A DNA stretch of 64,000 bases, taken from assembly GCA_000613465.1 (NCBI GenBank), contig BAJA01000002.1, positions 124,001 to 188,000 of the forward strand, in the 5' to 3' direction. A program made the translations under genes and the position numbers. Origin of the DNA: Bacteroides nordii WAL 11050 = JCM 12987. Its GTDB lineage: Bacteria > Bacteroidota > Bacteroidia > Bacteroidales > Bacteroidaceae. Positions 30,512-38,905 of this stretch are shown piece after piece; positions within the stretch are counted from its first letter, which is position 1; each line of letters opens with the position of its first letter. The notes under the pieces are model-generated. The model searched no databases. It worked only from the letters and a program-made list of their open reading frames with translations, and had not been told where the DNA came from.

Positions 30512-31078
30512 TTACTTTTTGTATGTATTAAAGCCGATTGGATTACGGGGTTTACTGGCATCTTTCTCTTTGGTCTGTAACTCCGCAAGAGTCCGATTTA
30601 TCAATTCTATCTGCATACGCGTATCATCATTTATATCGTTATAACCGGCAAAGACTTCTTCGATATATCCTTTCAATTCCTGAATTTCAGATTGTAGCTT
30701 CGCCAGGTCATTAACCGGAGGATTAGATATCAATTGGCGTACAGCAACAAAAGCACGCATAATTGAGATATTGACCTCAATAGCTACATCGCTATTCAGG
30801 ACTGAAGAAAGCATAGCTACTCCTTGTTCTGTAAAAGCAAAAGGCATGTACCTCAATCCACCCCGCCCGTTTGAGGACGCAATTTGCGACCTCAAAAATT
30901 CAAACTCTTTCCGGTTCAACTCAAACATAAAGTCGACAGGAAAGCGCCTGAGATTTCTCCTCACCGCTTCTTTTAAACGTTTCGTTTCTATACCATAAAG
31001 CTCTGCCAAATCCCGATCCAGCATCACCTTCTGTCCACGTATCTCATATATTTTACTCTGAATAAACTGCAACTCCAT
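30512..31078 (-). CDS. ORF6N domain protein
   Basis: 188 residues from [20 protein letters not shown] at 31078. The ORF6N domain (found in phage antirepressor-like proteins) covers about residues 5-95: [27 protein letters not shown] and [21 protein letters not shown]. The C-terminal half is a helical, probably coiled-coil region ([15 protein letters not shown]). Five bases after its stop comes the rsmF start on the same strand. No other phage genes are nearby, so this is a chromosomal copy; its function is unknown. The upstream ATG at 31132 adds unlike sequence. Confidence 0.83.
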   Translation of the reverse strand: MELQFIQSKIYEIRGQKVMLDRDLAELYGIETKRLKEAVRRNLRRFPVDFMFELNRKEFEFLRSQIASSNGRGGLRYMPFAFTEQGVAMLSSVLNSDVAIEVNISIMRAFVAVRQLISNPPVNDLAKLQSEIQELKGYIEEVFAGYNDINDDTRMQIELINRTLAELQTKEKDASKPRNPIGFNTYKK

Positions 31079-31187
31079 TGATTTTCTTCTGTTAAATCCT
31101 GCAAATATCAAAAATATTTTGTCTCTTTGCAACTTTCCGGCAGGCTAACTACGTCTAACAACCAAAGAAACAAAAAAATTACAAGAT

Positions 31188-31823
31188 ATGAAAAGAATTC
31201 TAATTGCTCTGATGGTGGCAACCCTCTACTGCTCCATGTCATTTGCACAAAAGCAGAAAACCGTCTACAAAGATAGTACCGGACAGGTAACAATTACAGT
31301 CAGCAAAACCAATGACGATTCAGTATATACTCCCAAATACAAGGATACAGCAGAAGATGGAGTGACCGTAGAAAGCGAATCGACTGATTCTTATGACAGT
31401 ACATATAGTTACACAGGTTTTAATGACGAAGATTTCTCTTTAGTCAAAGACTTTAGCGGAATGGCATCCAAAGGTATTGCTCTTGCATTCTTCATCCTGA
31501 TATTAGTTTTCGGTTTCCCTATTTTTGTTATCTTCATTGCGTTTTACTTCCGCTACAAGAATAGGCGTGAACGTTACAAACTGGTAGAAAAAGCCATTGC
31601 TGCCGGACAGCCCATTCCGGAAGGTATCCTTAAAGAGAGCCTGAATACGGACACACGCTCCAAGGGGATTAAAAACATGTGCCTCGGCACCGGATTGTTC
31701 ATCTTCCTTTGGGCTATAACAGACAGCTTTGCTCTGGGGTGTATAGGCCTGCTGATAATGTTCACCGGCCTCGGACAATGGTTGGTTGCCCGTAATCAAC
31801 ATCCTACTGACGAACAAAAATGA
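31188..31823 (+). CDS. Membrane protein in ECF sigma operon (possibly DUF6249)
   Basis: 211 residues: signal peptide MKRILIALMVATLYCSMSFAQ; a polar periplasmic segment rich in Ser/Thr/Asp (to about residue 85); a membrane helix IALAFFILILVFGFPIFVIFIAFYF; a basic cytoplasmic loop with KAIAAGQPIPEGIL; and one or two further hydrophobic segments (LGTGLFIFLWAITDSFALGC). It resembles proteins I recall as DUF6249, uncertainly. Its stop overlaps the ECF sigma start by 4 bp (ATGA). That arrangement suggests it belongs to the sigma system, possibly as a membrane sensor. Confidence 0.78.
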   Translation: MKRILIALMVATLYCSMSFAQKQKTVYKDSTGQVTITVSKTNDDSVYTPKYKDTAEDGVTVESESTDSYDSTYSYTGFNDEDFSLVKDFSGMASKGIALAFFILILVFGFPIFVIFIAFYFRYKNRRERYKLVEKAIAAGQPIPEGILKESLNTDTRSKGIKNMCLGTGLFIFLWAITDSFALGCIGLLIMFTGLGQWLVARNQHPTDEQK

Positions 31824-32368
31824 GTCAGATCAACGACATATCGTTAGTCGCACAGGTCGTGGTGTTTAAAAACACCAGGGCCTTCAACCAATTGGTTCAG
31901 AAGTATCAATCGCCTATCCGGCGCTTCTTCCTCAACCTGACGTGCGGCGACAGCGATTTGAGCGACGATCTGGCACAAGATACATTCATCAAAGCATATA
32001 CAAGTATAGCAACCTTTAAAAATCTTTCAAATTTCTCAACATGGCTTTATCGTATTGCTTATAATGTATTTTATGATTATATTCGCAGTCGGAAGGAAAC
32101 AACCGAGCTGGACTCCAGAGAAGTAGATGCTACCAATAGTGTTGAACAGGAAAACGTGGGGCAACGCATGGACATTTACCAATCACTTGAAAAGCTAAAA
32201 GAAGTGGAACGAACCTGCATCACTTTGTTCTATATAGAAGATGTAAGTATAGACAAAATTGCGGGAATTGTGGGTATACCGGCAGGAACAGTAAAAAGTC
32301 ACCTGTCGCGTGGTAAAGAGAAATTGGCAATGTATTTAAAACAAAACGGTTATGATGGAAACAGATGA
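31820..32368 (+). CDS. ECF-type RNA polymerase sigma factor
   Basis: 182 residues with sigma region 2 (RAFNQLVQKYQSPIRRFFLNL ... DLAQDTFIKAYTSI, STWLYRIAYNVFYDYIRSR) and region 4 (LEKLKEVERTCITLFYIEDVSIDKIAGIVGIPAGTVKSHLSRGKEKL). It has no region 3, as expected for the group. It overlaps its neighbours on both sides (4 and 17 bp), so the three proteins are probably made together. Its targets are unknown. Confidence 0.92.
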   Translation: MSQINDISLVAQVVVFKNTRAFNQLVQKYQSPIRRFFLNLTCGDSDLSDDLAQDTFIKAYTSIATFKNLSNFSTWLYRIAYNVFYDYIRSRKETTELDSREVDATNSVEQENVGQRMDIYQSLEKLKEVERTCITLFYIEDVSIDKIAGIVGIPAGTVKSHLSRGKEKLAMYLKQNGYDGNR

Positions 32369-32681
32369 TAAACTAATACGGGAATTCTTTGCAAAACAAA
32401 AACAAGAAATACCCGATAATGGCTTTAGTCGCCGTGTAATGCACCATCTGCCCTACCGTACAGGACTGCTGGTGAAAATATGGAGCGTATTTATTACACT
32501 TGTAGCTGTGGTGCTGTTTTTTGCTTACGACGGACTTCAGGCAGTAGCAGGTACTGCACGTGATATATTCGTATCGATGGTGCAAAGCGGAGCCGCAACA
32601 GGCATTGATCTCAAATCACTGATTATCGCCGCAGCGGTACTTATGTTTCTGGGAGTACGCAAAGCGTGGTCTATGGCATAA
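32352..32681 (+). CDS. Small membrane protein, candidate anti-sigma factor (possibly DUF5056)
   Basis: 109 residues. The N-terminal 40 residues are polar and helical (DKLIREFFAKQKQEIPDNGFSRRVMHHLP), as in the cytoplasmic sigma-binding part of small anti-sigma factors. Two hydrophobic segments follow (IWSVFITLVAVVLFFAYDG and SLIIAAAVLMFLGV). It starts inside the sigma gene (17-bp overlap, ATGATG), which fits an anti-sigma role, but no zinc-binding motif is present. Resemblance to DUF5056 is from memory. Confidence 0.72.
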   Translation: MMETDDKLIREFFAKQKQEIPDNGFSRRVMHHLPYRTGLLVKIWSVFITLVAVVLFFAYDGLQAVAGTARDIFVSMVQSGAATGIDLKSLIIAAAVLMFLGVRKAWSMA

Positions 32682-32767
32682 GAAAAAACAAAGCAAAAAG
32701 TTGCTTTTGGATTTGTAATGTAGTATATTTGTAAACGTATTACAATCATATATTCAATTTAATAAAT

Positions 32768-32799
32768 AAAAGAGGGAAGCCCATGCTTTCCTCTTTTTT
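32768..32799 (+). terminator. Terminator of the ECF sigma operon
   Basis: AAAAGAGGGAAGC pairs imperfectly with GCTTTCCTCTTTTTT around a CCAT loop, ending in a T-run. Confidence 0.75.
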
Positions 32800-32801
32800 A
32801 T

Positions 32802-32939
32802 TTATACAAACAAGGATATTTTAATCAATAGGTTCCAATATACCCTGTAAACAGGTACATCGGTCTTGTTTGCAACCAGCATATCAACAATATCCCGATT
32901 ATAAACAATCCGTTTGATACCGGCAAACTTTTTTTTCAT
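32802..32939 (-). CDS. Candidate small ORF, 45 residues
   Basis: Minus-strand ATG at 32939 to TAA at 32802, reading MKKKFAGIKRIVYNRDIVDM onward, basic and with no recognised motif. It lies in the 425-bp spacer between the sigma operon terminator and the PLD gene. It could be a truncated remnant or no gene at all. The rest of that spacer (32940-33060) shows nothing else I can name. Confidence 0.25.
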   Translation of the reverse strand: MKKKFAGIKRIVYNRDIVDMLVANKTDVPVYRVYWNLLIKISLFV

Positions 32940-33065
32940 CAGTAGATAATAATTTATCTCTTAATCTGGTGAGACGTAACATCAAATGATAGGAAAACAG
33001 CTTTTAAATTGTTAAACTATGATAAATCTACTCTTGACAGAAAAGAGCTCCGAACAGAGAAGTTG

Positions 33066-33073
33066 TATCTTTG
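33066..33073 (+). promoter_or_regulatory. -7 box of the PLD-family gene
   Basis: TATCTTTG (TAnnTTTG), 33 bp before the TTG start at 33107. Confidence 0.5.
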
Positions 33074-33106
33074 TTTCCTTAGTAAACTAAATAAAGACTA
33101 CAAGTT

Positions 33107-34381
33107 TTGAGACTACATATATTTTTTATTTTGTTGCTTTTGACGACAAGCAACATTAAAGCAGATGAAATAGACAGTTTATGGGTACAGCGACAAGACA
33201 CTACCGAATTACCCAGCGACCAGATGGTACTCAATTTCCTCCAAGAATCGGGTATCCCTATTACGCATGGTAATAAAGTAAAGTTGCTCAAAAGCGGACG
33301 CGAGAAATTTGAGGATCTCTTTGAAGCTATCCGCGGTGCTAAACACCATATACATTTGGAATACTTTAACTTCCGGAATGATTCTATTGCCAACGCACTT
33401 TTCGATCTATTGGCCGAAAAAGTAAAGGAAGGAGTGGAAGTACGCGCCTTATTCGATGCTTTCGGCAACTGGTCTAATAATAAGCCACTGAAGAAGCGTC
33501 ATCTCAAAGCAATCCGCGAACGGGGCATCGAAATAGTCAAATTCGATCCGTTTAAGTTTCCCTATATCAACCACGCAGCACACCGGGATCATCGGAAAAT
33601 AGTTGTTATCGACGGAAAAATAGGCTATACCGGAGGAATGAATATAGCAGATTATTACATCAACGGACTCCCCAAAATTGGTACATGGCGTGATATGCAT
33701 ATCCGCATTGAAGGCCCGGCAGTAGACATTCTGCAAGAAATATTTCTCACAATATGGAATAAAACAACCAAGCAGGATATCACCGGAGAGGCCTACTTTC
33801 CCGAATTTCCGGCTCCGGCAGATAGTATTGACGGAATTACCGTTGCCATCGTCGATCGTACACCGAAAAAGAATACCCGCATGCTCAGCCATACTTATGC
33901 CATGTCTATCTATGCGGCAAAAGAAAATGTACGAATAGTGAATCCTTACTTCGTGCCCACCTCTTCGATTCGGAAAGCACTAAACTACGCACTTGAGAAA
34001 GGTACAAAGGTAGAGATTATGATCTCCTCCAAGGCAGATATACCTTTCACGCCGGATGCATCGCTCTATAAAGTACACAAACTAATGAAACGGGGCGCAG
34101 ATATATATCTGTATAATGGCGGATTTCACCACTCGAAGATCATGATGGTGGACGAGACCTTTTGTACGGTAGGCACCGCCAACCTTAACAGTCGAAGCCT
34201 GCGCTACGACTATGAGACAAATGCTTTTATCTTTGACAAGGAGTTCACAGCACAACTTGACAGTGTATTCGAGGCTGATACCCAACACTGTACTAAGCTC
34301 ACCCCCGAAATATGGAAAAAGCGTTCACCGTGGAAGAAGTTTGTCGGGTGGTTTGCCAACCTATTCACTCCCTTTTTATAA
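33107..34381 (+). CDS. Phospholipase D superfamily protein, cardiolipin synthase-like
   Basis: 424 residues from a TTG start that preserves a signal sequence (LHIFFILLLLTTSNIKADE). Two HKD motifs are intact: AAHRDHRKIVVIDGKIGYTGG near residue 160 and HHSKIMMVDETFCTVGTANLNSRS near 344. Such paired motifs form one active site that condenses phosphatidylglycerol to cardiolipin or performs related transfers. In place of the two N-terminal helices of ClsA it has a signal-like helix, suggesting periplasmic activity. The tail WKKFVGWFANLFTPFL is amphipathic. Confidence 0.85.
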   Translation: MRLHIFFILLLLTTSNIKADEIDSLWVQRQDTTELPSDQMVLNFLQESGIPITHGNKVKLLKSGREKFEDLFEAIRGAKHHIHLEYFNFRNDSIANALFDLLAEKVKEGVEVRALFDAFGNWSNNKPLKKRHLKAIRERGIEIVKFDPFKFPYINHAAHRDHRKIVVIDGKIGYTGGMNIADYYINGLPKIGTWRDMHIRIEGPAVDILQEIFLTIWNKTTKQDITGEAYFPEFPAPADSIDGITVAIVDRTPKKNTRMLSHTYAMSIYAAKENVRIVNPYFVPTSSIRKALNYALEKGTKVEIMISSKADIPFTPDASLYKVHKLMKRGADIYLYNGGFHHSKIMMVDETFCTVGTANLNSRSLRYDYETNAFIFDKEFTAQLDSVFEADTQHCTKLTPEIWKKRSPWKKFVGWFANLFTPFL

Positions 34382-34382
34382 T

Positions 34383-34422
34383 CTGCATAGATTCTAACTA
34401 CTTACTACTGGATTCTAACTAC
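34383..34422. repeat. Half palindromic element (CTGCATAG core, ATTCTAACTAC arm)
   Basis: CTGCATAGATTCTAACTACT, then TACTACTGGATTCTAACTAC. It matches the right arm of the full element at 35240-35352, without a left arm. Located 1 bp after the PLD gene stop. Confidence 0.55.
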
Positions 34423-34430
34423 TTTTTTTC

Positions 34431-34438
34431 TACCTTTG
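34431..34438 (+). promoter_or_regulatory. thyA -7 box almost touching the start codon
   Basis: TACCTTTG (TAnnTTTG) ends only 4 bases before the thyA ATG at 34443. Transcription starting at the usual distance would begin at or beside the ATG, giving a leaderless or nearly leaderless mRNA. Confidence 0.5.
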
Positions 34439-34442
34439 CAGT

Positions 34443-35237
34443 ATGAAACAGTATTTAGATTTACTCAGCCGTGTACTTGCCGAAGGTGCTGAAAAGAGTG
34501 ACCGCACCGGTACTGGTACAATCAGTGTTTTCGGACATCAGATGCGCTTCAATCTCGACGAGGGATTCCCTTGCCTGACGACTAAGAAATTGCACCTGAA
34601 ATCTATTATATATGAGCTATTATGGTTCTTGCAGGGAGATACAAATGTAAAATACCTACAAGATAACGGTGTTCGTATCTGGAATGAATGGGCAGACGAA
34701 AAAGGAGAACTGGGACATATCTATGGTTATCAGTGGCGTTCATGGCCTGACTATAAAGGTGGTTTTATCGATCAGATCAGTGAAGTGGTAGATACAATCA
34801 AACACAACCCTGACTCCCGACGAATCATCGTAAGTGCCTGGAATGTAGGAGACCTTGATAATATGAACCTACCCCCATGTCATGCTTTCTTTCAGTTCTA
34901 TGTAGCAAATGGCCGTCTGAGCCTGCAACTCTATCAACGGAGTGCAGATATTTTCCTGGGAGTTCCGTTCAATATCGCCTCTTATGCCTTGTTATTACAG
35001 ATGATGGCACAAGTGACCGGATTGAAAGCCGGAGATTTCGTACATACATTGGGAGATGCGCATATCTACCTGAACCATATGGAACAGGTAAAGCTACAAT
35101 TAACCCGTGAACTACGTCCGCTACCCCAAATGAAGATAAATCCGGATGTAAAAAATATCTTCGACTTCAAATTTGAAGATTTTGAATTAATAAACTATGA
35201 TCCGCATCCACATATTGCGGGAAAAGTTTCGGTATAA
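34443..35237 (+). CDS. thyA: Thymidylate synthase
   Basis: 264 residues, the standard ThyA length. Converts dUMP to dTMP with methylene-THF. The catalytic Cys is in [13 protein letters not shown]. The phosphate-binding [16 protein letters not shown] and [16 protein letters not shown] and the dUMP-binding [27 protein letters not shown] are complete. Forms a pair with folA downstream, which regenerates THF; a palindromic element occupies the 122-bp spacer. Confidence 0.97.
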   Translation: MKQYLDLLSRVLAEGAEKSDRTGTGTISVFGHQMRFNLDEGFPCLTTKKLHLKSIIYELLWFLQGDTNVKYLQDNGVRIWNEWADEKGELGHIYGYQWRSWPDYKGGFIDQISEVVDTIKHNPDSRRIIVSAWNVGDLDNMNLPPCHAFFQFYVANGRLSLQLYQRSADIFLGVPFNIASYALLLQMMAQVTGLKAGDFVHTLGDAHIYLNHMEQVKLQLTRELRPLPQMKINPDVKNIFDFKFEDFELINYDPHPHIAGKVSV

Positions 35238-35239
35238 AT

Positions 35240-35352
35240 CAGTAGCTAAAATTTAGTAGTTGGTAATTAGAAGCTATGCAGCATGATCGTATTTTTATGT
35301 TCTAACGACATATTGCATAGATTCCAACTGCTAATAACTACCAAATTCCAAT
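35240..35352. repeat. Palindromic element between thyA and folA
   Basis: Left arm with TTTAGTAGTTGGTAATTAG then CTATGCAGCATGATCG; right arm CATATTGCATAGATTCCAAC, then TGCTAATAACTACC. The arms are inverted versions of one another. The core word CTATGCAG..TGAT.CG links it to the elements at 57944 and 62674, whose arms use quite different words. Confidence 0.7.
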
Positions 35353-35359
35353 AAACATT

Positions 35360-35851
35360 ATGAGTAAAATCAGCATTATAGCCGCTGTAGATCGCCATAT
35401 GGCTATCGGCTTCAAAAATAAGCTTTTGTTCTGGCTGCCCAATGACCTCAAACGTTTTAAAGCACTCACCACAGGAAATACAATTATAATGGGCCGAAAA
35501 ACATTCGAGTCACTTCCTAAAGGTGCACTTCCCAACCGTCGCAATATTGTTCTTTCTTCCAATCCGGCAAATAGTTTTCCCGGTGCCGAGGTTTTCACTT
35601 CTTTGGAAGCTGCTTTGCAAAATTGCTGCGAAGATGAGCATGTTTACGTCATCGGCGGAGAAACTGTATACCGCCAGGCTATTACCATAGCCAACGAACT
35701 CTGCCTTACTGAAATAGATGATGAAGCCGTGGAAGCTGATGCTTTCTTCCCTTCAGTAGACCTTACAGTATGGCATGAAAAAAGCAGAGAAGTCCATCCT
35801 GCGGATGAAAAACATCTCTGCTCCTATGCGTTCGTTGATTATACCAGATAG
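35360..35851 (+). CDS. folA: Dihydrofolate reductase
   Basis: 163 residues. Reduces DHF to THF with NADPH. ISIIAAVDRHMAIGFKNKLLFWLPNDLKRFK holds the N-terminal sheet and the substrate-binding acid (Asp of PNDLKRF, after the Trp-Leu-Pro). TIIMGRKTFESLP and VIGGETVYRQAI bind cofactor. In the same orientation as thyA and functionally paired with it. Confidence 0.95.
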   Translation: MSKISIIAAVDRHMAIGFKNKLLFWLPNDLKRFKALTTGNTIIMGRKTFESLPKGALPNRRNIVLSSNPANSFPGAEVFTSLEAALQNCCEDEHVYVIGGETVYRQAITIANELCLTEIDDEAVEADAFFPSVDLTVWHEKSREVHPADEKHLCSYAFVDYTR

Positions 35852-35869
35852 TTACAGACAGAAAACGAA

Positions 35870-36349
35870 TCACTCCTGATCGTCTGTGTCTACTATAATC
35901 GGCATCTGCCGTTTAATAGCTTCATGGAAAGAGATAAGCGTCTCAGTACGTGCCAACCCCAACGGCTGCAGTTTATCATGAATGACACTCAACAGATGGT
36001 GATTATTCTTTGCGTAAATCTTGATGAACATATCATATTTACCTGTAGTGAAATGACATTCCACCACCTCTGGTATAGCTTCCAAAGCTTTTGTCACAGA
36101 ATCAAATGATTCCGGGTCCTTCAGGTAAATTCCAATGTAAGCACACGTCTCGTACCCGATTTTTTCAGGGTCGATGACAAACTCCGAACCCTTCAATATC
36201 CCCAGATTAGTCAGCTTCTGTATACGCTGGTGGATAGCTGCACCCGAAACATTACATGCCCGTGCCACTTCCAGAAAAGGAATACGCGCATTATCTGCTA
36301 TCAGCTTCAGAATCTGCTCATCTAAAGTATCCAATTGATGATGTCCCAT
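35870..36349 (-). CDS. Lrp/AsnC family transcriptional regulator
   Basis: 159 residues: N-terminal helix-turn-helix (DTLDEQILKLIADNARIPFLEVARACNVSGAAIHQRIQKLTNLGIL) and C-terminal RAM ligand-binding domain (CAYIGIYLK ... ALEAIPEVVECHFTTGKYDMFIKIYAKNNHHLL). A global or amino-acid-responsive regulator; ligand not predictable. It is convergent with folA (18 bp apart) and divergent from the M64 peptidase gene. Confidence 0.92.
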   Translation of the reverse strand: MGHHQLDTLDEQILKLIADNARIPFLEVARACNVSGAAIHQRIQKLTNLGILKGSEFVIDPEKIGYETCAYIGIYLKDPESFDSVTKALEAIPEVVECHFTTGKYDMFIKIYAKNNHHLLSVIHDKLQPLGLARTETLISFHEAIKRQMPIIVDTDDQE

Positions 36350-36467
36350 TTTAGATCAATTTGTTTTAATACATGAATGTTATTGCAAAGTTAGATAATT
36401 TTTTGGCAATAAATACTATGATTTATTACTTTTATTTCTAAATATGGGATAAGTCAGCAATTGTTCG

Positions 36468-36475
36468 TACCTTTG
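36468..36475 (+). promoter_or_regulatory. -7 box of the M64 peptidase gene
   Basis: TACCTTTG (TAnnTTTG), 24 bp before the ATG at 36500. Confidence 0.5.
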
Positions 36476-36499
36476 TAAAAACATAAATATACGCTAAAT

Positions 36500-37783
36500 A
36501 TGAAACGAAATACCACCCTCATACTATGCCTGTTGATGGTAATAAACATACACGCACAGGAGTTTACAGACTTTTTCAAAGACAAAACATTACGAGTAGA
36601 TTATATTTTCACCGGTGATGCCAAACACCAATCAATCTATCTGGATGAACTTTCGCACCTACCTTCATGGGCAGGGCGCAGACATCATCTCTCCGAACTT
36701 CCTTTAGAGGGTAACGGTCAGATCACAATGACTGATCTCACCACTCGAAAATGTATCTATAAAACCTCCTTTTCCTCTCTTTTTCAAGAGTGGCTTTCTA
36801 CAGACGAGGCTCAGAAAACAGCAAAAGGATTTGAAAATACTTTTCTGCTTCCTTATCCGCAACACCCGGTAGAGATAGAGATCACACTACTCAACTCATC
36901 ACGAAAAGTAATGGCTCATTTAAAACATATTATACATCCCGATGATATACTGATTCATGAACGGGGTATCTCACATATAACGCCACATAAATACCTTCTG
37001 AAAAGTGGTAGTGAAGCAGATTGTATCGATGTAGCCATCCTGGCTGAAGGGTATACTGAAGCTGAGATGGATCTATTCTACAAAGATGCTGAAAAAACAT
37101 GCGAAAGTCTTTTCTTTTATGAACCATTCAAATCAATGAAAAGCCGGTTCAATATTGTTGCTGTTGCCAGCCCGTCAAAAGATAGTGGTGTCAGTGTACC
37201 ACGAAAAAACGATTGGAGACAAACGGCATTTAACTCTCATTTTGATACTTTCTATTCCGACCGCTATCTGACTACCAGTCGTGTAAAGTCAATACACAAC
37301 GCGTTATCAGGTATTCCTTACGAGCATATTATCATCATCGTCAATACCGAAGAATACGGTGGTGGAGGTATTTACAACTCCTATACACTGACTGCTGCCC
37401 ACCATCCTACCTTCAAGCCTGTGGTAGTACACGAATTCGGGCATAGTTTTGGAGGTTTAGGCGACGAATACTTCTATGAAGAAGATGTAATGGCAGACAC
37501 TTATCCGCTCGATGTGGAACCTTGGGAGCCGAATATCTCTACCCGTGTAGATTTCTCCTCCAAATGGAAAGATATGCTTCCGGCAGGAGTTCCTGTTCCT
37601 ACTCCTCCGCAAATGAATAAACAGTACCCGGTAGGTGTTTATGAAGGCGGTGGATATTCAGCAAAAGGTATCTACCGTCCCTCCTTTGATTGCCGCATGC
37701 GAACAAATGAATATCCGACCTTCTGTCCGGTATGCCAACGTTCTATTCGTAGAATTATCGAATTTTATACCAACAAGAAATAA
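36500..37783 (+). CDS. M64 family (IgA-peptidase-like) secreted metallopeptidase
   Basis: 427 residues with a signal peptide (MKRNTTLILCLLMVINIHAQ). An N-terminal beta domain (to about residue 155) precedes the metallopeptidase domain starting at DCIDVAILAEGYTEAEMDLFYKDAE. The zinc motif HEFGHSFGGLGDEY lies near residue 310. The later Cys-containing DCRMRTNEYPTFCPVCQRSI is typical of this family. Named after a clostridial IgA protease, but substrates in Bacteroides are unknown. The GNAT gene follows 25 bp downstream. Confidence 0.9.
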   Translation: MKRNTTLILCLLMVINIHAQEFTDFFKDKTLRVDYIFTGDAKHQSIYLDELSHLPSWAGRRHHLSELPLEGNGQITMTDLTTRKCIYKTSFSSLFQEWLSTDEAQKTAKGFENTFLLPYPQHPVEIEITLLNSSRKVMAHLKHIIHPDDILIHERGISHITPHKYLLKSGSEADCIDVAILAEGYTEAEMDLFYKDAEKTCESLFFYEPFKSMKSRFNIVAVASPSKDSGVSVPRKNDWRQTAFNSHFDTFYSDRYLTTSRVKSIHNALSGIPYEHIIIIVNTEEYGGGGIYNSYTLTAAHHPTFKPVVVHEFGHSFGGLGDEYFYEEDVMADTYPLDVEPWEPNISTRVDFSSKWKDMLPAGVPVPTPPQMNKQYPVGVYEGGGYSAKGIYRPSFDCRMRTNEYPTFCPVCQRSIRRIIEFYTNKK

Positions 37784-37808
37784 AGTAATAATCAAAACCC
37801 AGACCTTT

Positions 37809-38351
37809 ATGATTAGACTCCAACCTATCAGTACGTCTGACGTACAACATTACCAATTTATGGAGGATCTGCTTATTGCAGCCTTTCCACCGGAAGAATA
37901 CCGTGAACTGAAAGATTTGCGCGAATATACCAACCGTATTGGTAACTTCCATAATAATATCATTTTTGATGATAATACCCCTGTGGGATTCATTACCTAC
38001 TGGGATTTCGACCATTTTTATTATGTAGAACACTTTGCTATTAACCCGACATTACGAAATAGTGGCTATGGCAAAAAGGTATTAGACTTCTTATGTAAAG
38101 AGTTAAACCTCCCCATCGTTCTGGAAGTTGAAATGCCTCTGGAAGAAATGGCACAACGTCGCATAAACTTCTACAAACGACAAGGATTTGTTCTTTGGGA
38201 GAAAGAGTACCAACAACCCCCATACAAGAACGGAGACCCTTTCTTACCGATGTATCTGATGGTATATGGCAGTTTACAATGCAAACAGGATTTCGACACA
38301 GTAAAGAAAAAAATTCACAAGGAAGTCTATAATGTGAAAATGAATTCCTAA
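37809..38351 (+). CDS. GNAT family N-acetyltransferase
   Basis: 180 residues from MIRLQPISTSDVQHYQFMEDL; the longer open frame from 37635 overlaps the M64 gene and is rejected. Acetyl-CoA motif A is FAINPTLRNSGYGKKVLDFLCKE, preceded by YYVEHF; the motif B region is RRINFYKRQGFVL. The acceptor is unknown. Ends 27 bp before a strong terminator. Confidence 0.86.
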   Translation: MIRLQPISTSDVQHYQFMEDLLIAAFPPEEYRELKDLREYTNRIGNFHNNIIFDDNTPVGFITYWDFDHFYYVEHFAINPTLRNSGYGKKVLDFLCKELNLPIVLEVEMPLEEMAQRRINFYKRQGFVLWEKEYQQPPYKNGDPFLPMYLMVYGSLQCKQDFDTVKKKIHKEVYNVKMNS

Positions 38352-38377
38352 ACATTCTCGTCATTTCATTCCAAAGG

Positions 38378-38419
38378 AAAAGGGTGCTTAACTATTTATT
38401 TTTAGTTAAGCACCCTTTT
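38378..38419. terminator. Bidirectional terminator between GNAT and exbD genes
   Basis: A 16-bp perfect stem AAAAGGGTGCTTAACT (38378-38393) with its inverse at 38404-38419 and a T-rich loop; A- and T-runs at the outer ends suit both directions. Confidence 0.9.
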
Positions 38420-38440
38420 CAAATATATTCAATCAACCTT

Positions 38441-38905
38441 TTATTCGCGATGTTGCGAAGAGTAGTTAATTTTCAGAGCATAAGCTTGACGAAGCGCATT
38501 CTTGATATCAGTTACGATACCCATCTTCGTATCCTTATCGATCTTCAGAGATACAGTCATCATTGCCTGATCAGACTCTTTCATGCTTGATCTTTCTGCA
38601 ATAATATAATCCTGAATTTCCGAAACTTCGGCGAAAGCATCATTCAATTGGATACGGCTCTCAGAACCCATCTTCTGACGAAACTCTCTCATTGGTTTTC
38701 CTACATACACAAACGTAACCAATGATTTCTTTTCAAGCTTTTCTAATTCTGTTGCTTGCGGAATCTTAAATTCAACCTTCAACGTTACCTCACGCATCGT
38801 TGTTACAATCATAAAGAAGAATAACAGCGTAAAGATAAGGTCAGGCAGAGAAGAAGTATTCAACGCAGGCATTTCACGTTTACCTGTTTTATTAAATTTT
38901 CCCAT
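38441..38905 (-). CDS. exbD: ExbD/TolR family protein (second copy)
   Basis: 154 residues with one N-terminal membrane helix (LPDLIFTLLFFFMIVTTMREV, containing the conserved Asp that carries the proton) and a periplasmic domain (LEKLEKKSLVTFVYVGKP ... MMTVSLKIDKDTKMGIVTDIKNALRQAYALKINY). Part of the proton-driven motor energising TonB. It starts at the last base of the preceding exbD (1-bp overlap). Confidence 0.9.
   Translation of the reverse strand: MGKFNKTGKREMPALNTSSLPDLIFTLLFFFMIVTTMREVTLKVEFKIPQATELEKLEKKSLVTFVYVGKPMREFRQKMGSESRIQLNDAFAEVSEIQDYIIAERSSMKESDQAMMTVSLKIDKDTKMGIVTDIKNALRQAYALKINYSSQHRE

Noticed and set aside
30512..31078. Prophage remnant around the ORF6N gene
   Set aside because: No integrase, structural or lysis genes and no attachment repeats are nearby; neighbours are ordinary chromosomal genes.
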